Positions 1-4,823 of a stretch of DNA of 6,967 bases are shown one piece after another; the first letter of the stretch is position 1, and each line of letters begins with the position of its first letter. A model generated the notes under the pieces. The model was not told the DNA's origin, did no database searches, and was given only the letters and a program-made list of their open reading frames with translations. This DNA comes from Bacteroidales bacterium (GTDB lineage: Bacteria > Bacteroidota > Bacteroidia > Bacteroidales > VadinHA17), in NCBI GenBank assembly GCA_029935275.1, contig JAOZKQ010000108.1, forward strand, positions 1-6,967. Reading direction: 5' to 3'. The position numbers and the translations under genes were made by a program.

Positions 1-21
1 TGTTCCTTGTTCCTTGTTCTT
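1..21. repeat. Heptamer tandem repeat, about three copies
   Basis: TGTTCCT occurs twice in a row at 1-14, and a third copy with one change (TGTTCTT) follows at 15-21. The array may continue to the left, outside the window. It lies 20 bp beyond the yidD stop codon, in the 3' flank of the operon. Short A/T-rich oligomer arrays of this kind occur between genes in Bacteroidota. I see no coding or terminator function in it. Confidence 0.55.
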
Positions 22-40
22 CACCGTTCATCCTTCTATA

Positions 41-262
41 TCAGGGTACCGGGTCATGACCATGTCCTCCCCATGGGTTACAGGACAGGAATCTTTTTAG
101 GGATAGCCAGCCCCCTTTAAAAGGTCCATATTTTTTTAATGCTTCAATACTATAGGAAGAACATGTGGGAGTATATCTGCAGGTGGGAGGGAATAAAGGG
201 GAAATCGCTTTTTGATAAAACTTCACCATCCCTATCATTATATAGCTTAAAATCTTTTTCAT
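41..262 (-). CDS. yidD: YidD, membrane protein insertion efficiency factor
   Basis: A 73-residue protein of the YidD (DUF37) family, small membrane-associated proteins thought to assist YidC-dependent insertion of inner-membrane proteins. The family signature is complete. An N-terminal amphipathic or hydrophobic stretch (residues 3-24, ending ISPLF) is followed by PPTCRYTPTCSSY (26-38), the EA at 40-41, YGPFKG (45-50) and the C-terminal CNPWGGHGHDPVP (61-73). The conserved cysteines are C28, C34 and C61. The ATG at 262 is chosen. A TTG two codons upstream (266-268) would overlap the rnpA stop codon and add only two residues. With the ATG, the gap to rnpA is 2 bp, so the two genes are almost certainly co-transcribed and probably translationally coupled. 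No Shine-Dalgarno sequence is visible. Confidence 0.95.
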   Translation of the reverse strand: MKKILSYIMIGMVKFYQKAISPLFPPTCRYTPTCSSYSIEALKKYGPFKGGWLSLKRFLSCNPWGGHGHDPVP

Positions 263-264
263 TT

Positions 265-642
265 TCAAAGAATAGCTACCAGTTTTTGTATTATATGACT
301 GATTTTGTTTTCAATAGTATGAAAATCTATAATTTCATTACTTGTAAAGATCAAAAATATGTTCAGAGTTTTTTTCTGATCTGAAAGCTGTTTATACAGA
401 ACCGGCTTTTGTAATCTAAATGCTTCCCGTGTTCTTCTTTTAAGTAAATTCCGGTCAACAGCTCTCTTGAATTTCTTTTTAGGAACACTTATGGTAAATT
501 TTATCGGGGAGTCCTGAGGAGGGGTAAATTTCCATAAAACCCGAAAAGGAAATACGCTTATAACAGATCCATTTGAGAATAATTCCTCAATATCTTTACG
601 GCTCGTTAGTTTTTCCCGTTTATTGAATACAAACTTCTGCAC
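265..642 (-). CDS. rnpA: Ribonuclease P protein component
   Basis: This is the protein subunit of RNase P, which helps the catalytic RNA bind and cleave the 5' leader of pre-tRNAs. At 125 residues it has the usual family length. The N-terminal pattern FNKREKLTSRKDIEELF (6-22) fits the family, and the conserved RNA-binding RNR-type motif is seen as RNLLKRRTRE (64-73), preceded by FTISVPKKKFKRAVD (49-63). The start is GTG at 640-642. No ATG is available, and an in-frame TGA lies four codons upstream (ATT, three codons closer, is the only other rare option). The gene follows hemD by 93 bp and precedes yidD by 2 bp. There is no rpmH next to it, unlike the common rpmH-rnpA order of other phyla; in Bacteroidota hemD often takes that place. 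Confidence 0.95.
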   Translation of the reverse strand: MQKFVFNKREKLTSRKDIEELFSNGSVISVFPFRVLWKFTPPQDSPIKFTISVPKKKFKRAVDRNLLKRRTREAFRLQKPVLYKQLSDQKKTLNIFLIFTSNEIIDFHTIENKISHIIQKLVAIL

Positions 643-735
643 TCTAATGTTTCAAAGTGAAAAACAATAGCTTTGCCTAAATATTGAAAGTGAAGATTAA
701 CAGGGCGAATTTATACTTTTCCTGAAAATTAGGTC
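643..735 (-). promoter_or_regulatory. hemD-rnpA spacer with spaced direct repeat and weak -7-like box
   Basis: This 93-bp spacer is the longest gap inside the DUF4271-hemD-rnpA-yidD chain. It contains two near-identical 11-mers, TTCAAAGTGAA (651-661) and TTGAAAGTGAA (684-694), 33 bp apart and differing at one base. On the minus strand the copy nearer rnpA contains TCACTTTG, which differs at one position from the Bacteroidota -7 consensus TAnnTTTG and ends about 10 bp before the GTG start. No matching -33 element sits at the expected distance. A separate rnpA promoter is possible but weakly supported. Confidence 0.25.
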
Positions 736-1488
736 TTATTTATTGTTTTTGTTATAATCTATAATGTATTGCTCCAAAGCCATTGTCATTGAAGGAGCTT
801 GGGGATTTGGGGCCTGAATATCCAACCTTAAGCCAGCTTCTATAACCGCTTTTGCAGTAGAAGGCCCAAAACAGGCTATTTTCGTTCCGTTTTGTTTAAA
901 ATCAGGGAAATTATGTAAAAGTGAAGTAATCCCGGTTGGGCTGAAAAATACAAGAATATCATACTTTTTTGTCGATAAATGTGATAAATCGCTACAAACT
1001 GTCTTGTATAACACAGCTTTTGTAAAGTTGATTTTCGCCTTTTCCAGTAATAAGGGAATATCATTTTTATGCATATCTGAAAGGGGGATTAAAAACTTCT
1101 CCTCTCTGTTTTTAGTAATTAATCCCATCAGGTCAGGAAACTTACCTTTTCCAAAAAAGATTTTTCTTTTTCTGTAAACTGTATATTTTTGAAGATAAAG
1201 AGCCACTGATTCTGTAACGCAAAAGTATTTCATAGAGTCAGGTATGGCTACCCTCATTTCAGTTGCAATGCGGAAAAAGTTATCAATAGATGTTTTACTG
1301 GTAAGAATAACAGCAGTGTGTTCCAGTAAATTTATTCTTTCCTTTCGAAAATGTTTTCCAAGAATCCCTTCGATATGAATAAAGGGCTGGAAGTCGATTT
1401 TTAGATTATTCTTTGATGCCAGTTCTGCATAATGTGATTTTCCATTTGCAGGTTCGGGCTGCGAAACTAATATGGTTTTAATTTTCAA
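736..1488 (-). CDS. hemD: Uroporphyrinogen-III synthase
   Basis: This enzyme closes hydroxymethylbilane with inversion of ring D to give uroporphyrinogen III, the branch point for heme, siroheme and cobalamin. The 250-residue length is normal. Sequence conservation in HemD is low, so the call rests on the two-lobed pattern: an N-terminal LVSQPEP (7-13), an end-of-lobe TSKTSIDNFF (63-72) where family members place a Ser/Thr before a helix, then FFSPTGITSL (181-190) and ACFGPSTAKAVIEAGL (205-220). The last two are the most diagnostic parts. The start appears to be TTG at 1486-1488: no ATG or GTG lies between it and an upstream in-frame TAG, and the protein must begin before the VSQPEP segment. 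It sits 38 bp after the DUF4271 gene, as is common in Bacteroidota. No other tetrapyrrole genes are in view. Confidence 0.88.
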   Translation of the reverse strand: MKIKTILVSQPEPANGKSHYAELASKNNLKIDFQPFIHIEGILGKHFRKERINLLEHTAVILTSKTSIDNFFRIATEMRVAIPDSMKYFCVTESVALYLQKYTVYRKRKIFFGKGKFPDLMGLITKNREEKFLIPLSDMHKNDIPLLLEKAKINFTKAVLYKTVCSDLSHLSTKKYDILVFFSPTGITSLLHNFPDFKQNGTKIACFGPSTAKAVIEAGLRLDIQAPNPQAPSMTMALEQYIIDYNKNNK

Positions 1489-1526
1489 TGGACGGAATTT
1501 TAAGTTAAACTAGTCAATAAAAACAA

Positions 1527-2711
1527 TTAACTCATTAACAATAGAATTTTCACCAGTATTAAAAATGGTAAAATTTCCAGAGCGCAAAGATACAAAATTC
1601 CGTATAATATTAAAGTTCTTTTAGTATAAAAAATTACTAATAGTCTGAATGACCTTACTAAATAGAGTAAGATAACTATGCCTAATCCTATGTATATGAA
1701 TATATTATTAAATGGATAATGGGCATAAGCAGCTATAATAGTTATGGGTATCAGGAACAAGCCCAGGCTGTTTATATGTAAAGAAATATTAAAAAAGTAT
1801 TCATTAAACAGGTCTTTTGAGAGCGAAAAGTATCCAATTAAGTGGATTGTCAGGAATTTTATGAAGAACCAGATACTTAGGCCGGCAGTAAAAATAAGAA
1901 AATTAACAATGGGCGAATAATTCAGGATTTTGAAATTAGTAAGTGTACAGACCTGATAGAGGAATAATCCCCCACTGAAAAAAAAGATTAGATTTAATGC
2001 AAAAGAAGCCCTTTGAAAAAATGAATTTCGATTTCGGTATAGATTACTAGCTGTTTGGTAATTAAAAATAGATAGAATAATTGGGTTTATTAATTTCCCA
2101 TAATAATACTTTACCCTTGCCAACTGTATTAAAATTAATAAAAATGGAATGATAAGCCAGATCTGGCTTTGAAAATCTTTGTTTACTTTATGTTCCGGTT
2201 CTAAAAAAGCAGGTTTTTCAACAAGTGTAGCTATTGTATCTTCTTTTTTGTCTGGTAGCGATATGGAAGAACCATCACTCTCATGAATAAAGAAATCAAC
2301 TTTTTTCGAAAGTTCTGAATTTTTGGCTATTTTAATATTGGTTAAGAAATCAGGTTCCGGGATATAAGGTACAGTGTCGTAGGCCAGTAAAATGTGGTTT
2401 GAATCAAGTAATAATACCTGGGGGGCTTCTTTAATAATAGCTTTGCGTTGTCTGATCTGTGTTTGTTGTTTCTTAGTGGAATCTATCTCTTTGGTGCGTC
2501 TTTCTTCTTGCCTTAGTATGTTTTCAATTTCAGAAAGAGAATACTTTTTGACAGAAGTTGTAGAATCTGACTTGGGAATTGCGCTAAGACTGGTATCTGA
2601 AACCGGCCTGGTTACATTTAAGATAGAATCAATTTTTGGCAGGGAGTCTTGTTTTACGGTGGGAATGGAATCCTGGAAGTAGCGGTATGTATTGTGGATT
2701 TCCCAGCTCAT
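1527..2711 (-). CDS. DUF4271-family integral membrane protein
   Basis: This 394-residue protein of unknown function matches what I know of the Bacteroidota DUF4271 family. Residues 1-180 are polar and low in complexity, rich in Ser, Asp, Lys and Pro, with a charged, possibly helical stretch at 60-95 (EIENILRQEERRTKEIDSTK). The C-terminal half carries about six membrane segments, near 182-199, 236-255, 266-288, 313-331, 336-354 and 367-391. The family-like parts are FNEYFFNISLHINSLGLFLIP (302-322) and the last segment, with LCALEILPFLILVKILL (375-391). No signal peptide is seen, so the polar N-terminus is probably cytoplasmic or exported late. The ATG at 2709-2711 follows a -7 promoter match by 18 bp. 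The gene heads the hemD-rnpA-yidD chain, and that linkage is the only clue to its role. Confidence 0.82.
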   Translation of the reverse strand: MSWEIHNTYRYFQDSIPTVKQDSLPKIDSILNVTRPVSDTSLSAIPKSDSTTSVKKYSLSEIENILRQEERRTKEIDSTKKQQTQIRQRKAIIKEAPQVLLLDSNHILLAYDTVPYIPEPDFLTNIKIAKNSELSKKVDFFIHESDGSSISLPDKKEDTIATLVEKPAFLEPEHKVNKDFQSQIWLIIPFLLILIQLARVKYYYGKLINPIILSIFNYQTASNLYRNRNSFFQRASFALNLIFFFSGGLFLYQVCTLTNFKILNYSPIVNFLIFTAGLSIWFFIKFLTIHLIGYFSLSKDLFNEYFFNISLHINSLGLFLIPITIIAAYAHYPFNNIFIYIGLGIVILLYLVRSFRLLVIFYTKRTLILYGILYLCALEILPFLILVKILLLMS

Positions 2712-2872
2712 AATGAATTTAACTTTTTACAAAGATACGTTAAAATGGAACTTTAGGTTATTATAATTTTAACAATTGTTTTTAATCCTGACGGAATGGA
2801 AAATATAGTTGAATCAACAGCTTCAGATTTTAGTAGTAAGTAAAAATAATGACTTCGAAGACTAAATTATTC
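2712..2872. other. deoC-DUF4271 intergenic spacer
   Basis: This 161-bp AT-rich spacer separates the dtd-mazG-deoC group from the DUF4271 group. It contains short palindromes (CTTCGAAG near 2853-2860, AACAATTGTT at 2771-2780) but no G/C-rich hairpin followed by a T run. I therefore find no convincing intrinsic terminator for deoC. Its last 30 bp before the DUF4271 start hold a promoter-like element, listed separately. No small open frame with a plausible start stands out. Confidence 0.5.
2730..2737 (-). promoter_or_regulatory. Putative -7 promoter box for the DUF4271-hemD-rnpA-yidD chain
   Basis: On the minus strand these bases read TATCTTTG, an exact match to the Bacteroidota sigma-70-type -7 consensus TAnnTTTG. 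The box ends 18 bp before the DUF4271 ATG, which implies a short leader of about ten bases. No TTTG-like -33 element is visible 19-21 bp upstream, so support comes from the -7 box, its position and the start of a new gene group. Confidence 0.5.
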
Positions 2873-3730
2873 CTATGATAGTTCCTGGATTTTGTCAAGT
2901 AAATTACTTAAGAGCCTACTGGCTCCGATGCGAAAATACTTATTATTTAACCATTTCTCACCCAATACATTTTTAACGATAGTAAAATATATGAGGGCAT
3001 CTTCCGGAGTTGAAATTCCTCCAGCGGCTTTAATTCCGACCATTTTTTGTGTTTTATTATGAAAGTCCTTAATTGCTTCAACCATGACCAGAAATTTATC
3101 AGGGGTGGCTGCTTGTGGAATTTTTCCGGTGGATGTTTTAATAAAATCAGCCCCGGCATCCATAGCTATCAGGGAAGCATTACGGACAGATTCGTATCCG
3201 GACAAAGCTCCTGTTTCAAGTATTACCTTTAATTCAGCTTTTCCGGCTGCTTCTTTAAGTTGGGTGATTTCATCATGCACATCTTTATATTTTTTTTCAA
3301 TAAATTTGCCAACAGGTAGTACAATATCTATTTCATCAGCACCAGCTTCTACTGCCAGTTCAATTTCTCTTTTTTTAATTTCGATAAAAGTAAGTGATGC
3401 CGGAAAACCTCCAGCCACTGAAGCAATCCGGACTTTTCTACTGTTCAGGTTACTGAAAACAACGGGGATCAGGGAAGGGTAAACACAAATTGCAGCTACA
3501 TTAGGAACGGAAGGGAAGGCTTCGTTAAACAAATTAACCTTTAGGCACAAATCCTGAATTTTCTTTTCATTGTCGTCCACATTCAGGGATGTAAGGTCAA
3601 TAAGGCTTACAAGGGTCTTTAAATTGGAATCTGTCATCTCAACCTGGCTGGTTTTGATCAGTTTCTCCGTTGTATTCTTAATATTCTTTAAGAGAATAGT
3701 TTTAGGGTATTCGTTAAATAGTTCTTGCAT
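2873..3730 (-). CDS. deoC: Deoxyribose-phosphate aldolase
   Basis: A class I (Schiff-base) aldolase that splits 2-deoxyribose 5-phosphate into acetaldehyde and glyceraldehyde 3-phosphate in deoxynucleoside catabolism. The catalytic set is visible. The Schiff-base lysine is K198 in ADFIKTSTGK (194-203), the proton-relay lysine is K234 in VGIKAAGGIS (231-240), and the active-site aspartate is D135 in DEIDIVLP (132-139). The phosphate-binding part is FRIGASRLL (266-274). DLTSLN (45-50) and ICVYPSLIP (81-89) also match the family. In E. coli DeoC the relay lysine is followed by Pro (KPAGG) where this protein has Ala (KAAGG). At 285 residues it is about 25 longer than the E. coli enzyme, mainly through an extended N-terminus. 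The ATG start lies 4 bp after the MazG-like gene, so it is the third gene of that operon. Confidence 0.95.
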   Translation of the reverse strand: MQELFNEYPKTILLKNIKNTTEKLIKTSQVEMTDSNLKTLVSLIDLTSLNVDDNEKKIQDLCLKVNLFNEAFPSVPNVAAICVYPSLIPVVFSNLNSRKVRIASVAGGFPASLTFIEIKKREIELAVEAGADEIDIVLPVGKFIEKKYKDVHDEITQLKEAAGKAELKVILETGALSGYESVRNASLIAMDAGADFIKTSTGKIPQAATPDKFLVMVEAIKDFHNKTQKMVGIKAAGGISTPEDALIYFTIVKNVLGEKWLNNKYFRIGASRLLSNLLDKIQELS

Positions 3731-3734
3731 AGCT

Positions 3735-4058
3735 TCACAGTTTTGGGTTATTTTGATGTCTTTCTTTATCCCTGAAAGTTTTTTTCAACAAGTTCTCTTC
3801 AAGGGCTTTTGTAAGATTAATGCCGGTTTGATTGGCCAGGCAGATCAGAACAAACAGCACATCGGCAATTTCATCTTCCAAATTCGAATTTTTTTCATTC
3901 TCTTTAAAAGATTGTTCACCATATTTACGGGCTATGATCCTGGCAAGTTCCCCTACTTCTTCTGTAAGGAGAGCCATATTTGTAAGTTCATTAAAGTACC
4001 GTATTCCAATGGTGTTAATCCAGTTATCGACTTGTTTTTGGGCTTCGTCAAGATTCAT
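3735..4058 (-). CDS. MazG-like nucleotide pyrophosphohydrolase
   Basis: A 107-residue all-alpha NTP pyrophosphohydrolase, close to the single-domain MazG-like or iMazG group. Members hydrolyse (d)NTPs, often damaged or non-canonical ones, to the monophosphate and pyrophosphate. The Mg-binding motifs are visible as EEVGE (33-37, the EExxE motif) and EIAD (63-66, the ExxD motif), each in a helix, followed by a hydrophobic helix, VLFVLICLANQTGI (67-80). The start is the ATG at 4056-4058. It is one base after the dtd stop codon and has an AAGGA ribosome-binding site five bases upstream, one of the few in this window. A longer reading from 4106 would run into dtd and add an unrelated hydrophobic N-terminus. 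The exact substrate cannot be read from sequence. Confidence 0.9.
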   Translation of the reverse strand: MNLDEAQKQVDNWINTIGIRYFNELTNMALLTEEVGELARIIARKYGEQSFKENEKNSNLEDEIADVLFVLICLANQTGINLTKALEENLLKKTFRDKERHQNNPKL

Positions 4059-4059
4059 A

Positions 4060-4512
4060 TTATTCCTTATTTTTAGTATCAATAATAATGGTAACCGGAC
4101 CGTCATTCGTAAGTGAAACCTGCATTATTGCACCAAACTCTCCCGTTTGAACTTTTTCTTTTGTAAAGCTACTCATCATTTTAATAAATTTCTCATAAAG
4201 GGGGATTGCTATCTCAGGCCTGGCTGCCTTAATATAGGAAGGCCGGTTTCCTTTTTTTGTCTTTGCATGAAGGGTAAACTGACTGATTACCAATAATTCT
4301 CCATTAATATCCTGAATGGAGAGATTCATAACTCCCTGATTGTCATCAAAAATACGGAGTTGTGCAATTTTTTTGCATAGCCAGTCAATATCATACTGAT
4401 TGTCTGATTCTTCAATTCCAAGCAAAACCAATAAACCCTGATTTATTTGTGTTTTTACCTGTTCGTTTATACTTACAGATGCCTGTGAAACCCTTTGAAT
4501 TAATGCTCTCAT
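4060..4512 (-). CDS. dtd: D-aminoacyl-tRNA deacylase
   Basis: This enzyme hydrolyses D-aminoacyl-tRNAs, and glycyl-tRNA(Ala), in the cytoplasm, and so keeps D-amino acids out of protein. The protein is 150 residues, the standard Dtd length. It starts with the canonical MRALIQRVSQASV (1-13). Both signature motifs are present: SQFTL (77-81), and NDGPVT (136-141) containing the Gly-cisPro pair G138-P139 that excludes L-amino acids. KKGNRPSY (86-93) also fits the family. The ATG at 4510-4512 has no Shine-Dalgarno sequence. Its last codons are followed by the MazG-like ATG after one base, so the two genes are coupled. A promoter-like element lies about 43 bp upstream of the start, which makes dtd the first gene of dtd-mazG-deoC. 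Confidence 0.97.
   Translation of the reverse strand: MRALIQRVSQASVSINEQVKTQINQGLLVLLGIEESDNQYDIDWLCKKIAQLRIFDDNQGVMNLSIQDINGELLVISQFTLHAKTKKGNRPSYIKAARPEIAIPLYEKFIKMMSSFTKEKVQTGEFGAIMQVSLTNDGPVTIIIDTKNKE
4064..4068 (-). promoter_or_regulatory. Shine-Dalgarno site of the MazG-like gene
   Basis: The minus strand reads AAGGA here, five bases before the ATG at 4058 and inside the last codons of dtd. The other genes in the window lack such a site. It decides the MazG-like start in favour of 4058 over the upstream in-frame candidate at 4106. Confidence 0.6.
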
Positions 4513-4554
4513 GTGTTATATCAACTGATCCGTTTGTTTTATCCTTTTGATTAA

Positions 4555-4584
4555 CAAAAATAGAAATAAATATAGGGAATAAAA
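4555..4584 (-). promoter_or_regulatory. Putative promoter of the dtd-mazG-deoC operon
   Basis: On the minus strand 4562-4555 reads TATTTTTG, an exact match to the Bacteroidota -7 consensus TAnnTTTG. An AT-rich TTTT at 4584-4581, about 18 bp upstream of the -7 box, could serve as a weak -33 element (consensus TTTG). The -7 box is 42 bp before the dtd ATG, giving a leader of roughly 35 bases. Its position at the head of a compact operon supports it. Confidence 0.5.
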
Positions 4585-4606
4585 TAAAATTGGTATTCCT
4601 TTTTCG

Positions 4607-4646
4607 CAAAACGTTTCCATCGTCTGAAAGACATGGAAACGTTTTG
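4607..4646. repeat. Perfect 14-bp inverted repeat with nested inner stem
   Basis: CAAAACGTTTCCAT (4607-4620) is the exact reverse complement of ATGGAAACGTTTTG (4633-4646). The 12-base centre holds a second stem, GTCT (4622-4625) with AGAC (4629-4632), around a GAA loop, leaving C4621 as a single bulge. The whole could fold into an 18-bp hairpin in RNA from either strand. On the minus strand it is followed by CGAAAAAGG and not a T run, so it is not a classic intrinsic terminator. It sits just upstream of the putative dtd promoter and could be a bidirectional terminator-like structure, an operator or part of a repeat element. Confidence 0.7.
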
Positions 4647-4702
4647 TATAAGATGGAAAGATTAGCCTGCCCGCAAAATTGCCGGACCACCCCGTCATGA
4701 CA

Positions 4703-4726
4703 CCCCTCCTTAAAAAAAAGGAGGGG
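4703..4726. repeat. G/C-rich 9-bp inverted repeat around an A tract
   Basis: CCCCTCCTT (4703-4711) and AAGGAGGGG (4718-4726) are exact reverse complements separated by six A. Read on the minus strand, the loop is six T between C-rich and G-rich arms. The arms contain AAGGAGG, which resembles an anti-16S sequence, but no start codon follows at a suitable distance on the plus strand. From general impression, hairpins of this type recur between genes in some Bacteroidota genomes, which suggests an interspersed repeat. Confidence 0.55.
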
Positions 4727-4770
4727 AATTCTTTACCATTGTGGTTTGGCAAAGTCACTTTGTTGTAACA

Positions 4771-4797
4771 GCTGGATTCGTCCCTGGACAATCCAGC
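4771..4797 (-). terminator. Hairpin downstream of the glycosyltransferase-like gene, possible terminator
   Basis: GCTGGATT (4771-4778) is the exact reverse complement of AATCCAGC (4790-4797). The centre has a further GTC/GAC pairing (4780-4782 with 4787-4789) and a bulged C4779. It starts 26 bp after the stop codon of the membrane protein gene, where a terminator would be expected. No T run follows on the minus strand (TGTTACAAC), so termination by this hairpin is uncertain. It could instead stabilise the transcript's 3' end. Confidence 0.35.
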
Positions 4798-4823
4798 ATG
4801 TGTGGAAAAAATATTAAAGGAAA

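Larger units (their letters stand above)
4513..4823. other. 311-bp gene-free region rich in inverted repeats
   Basis: This stretch lies between the end of the glycosyltransferase-like gene and the start of dtd. Open frames of about 92-107 residues cross it on the minus strand, but they overlap real genes, run through perfect inverted repeats and match no family I know, so I treat it as noncoding. Its dtd-proximal end holds a promoter candidate. The rest holds three inverted repeats (4607-4646, 4703-4726, 4771-4797) and an 8-bp palindrome GTCATGAC (4694-4701). The middle part (about 4660-4730) is clearly more G/C-rich than its surroundings. It may be an interspersed intergenic repeat, a decayed small mobile element, or a transcription boundary. 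Confidence 0.5.

Noticed and set aside
52..61. Palindrome GGTCATGACC near the left edge
   Set aside because: It falls in the conserved C-terminal codons of yidD (the HDPV segment), so protein coding explains it.
3084..3482. Plus-strand open frame of 132 residues opposite deoC
   Set aside because: The Ser/Ala-rich translation mirrors the codons of DeoC on the other strand, and no family is recognisable.
3570..4076. Long plus-strand open frame (168 residues) opposite deoC and the MazG-like gene
   Set aside because: It lies antisense to two genes with clear catalytic motifs, and its translation is low-complexity and Phe/Ile-rich as expected of a shadow frame.
4059..4106. Extended N-terminus for the MazG-like protein
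   Set aside because: It would overlap dtd by 47 bp and add a hydrophobic segment unlike the family. The AAGGA site and ATG at 4058 give a standard start.
4718..4726. AAGGAGGGG as a Shine-Dalgarno site on the plus strand
   Set aside because: No start codon with a credible reading frame follows at 5-12 bases, and the motif is one arm of a perfect hairpin.
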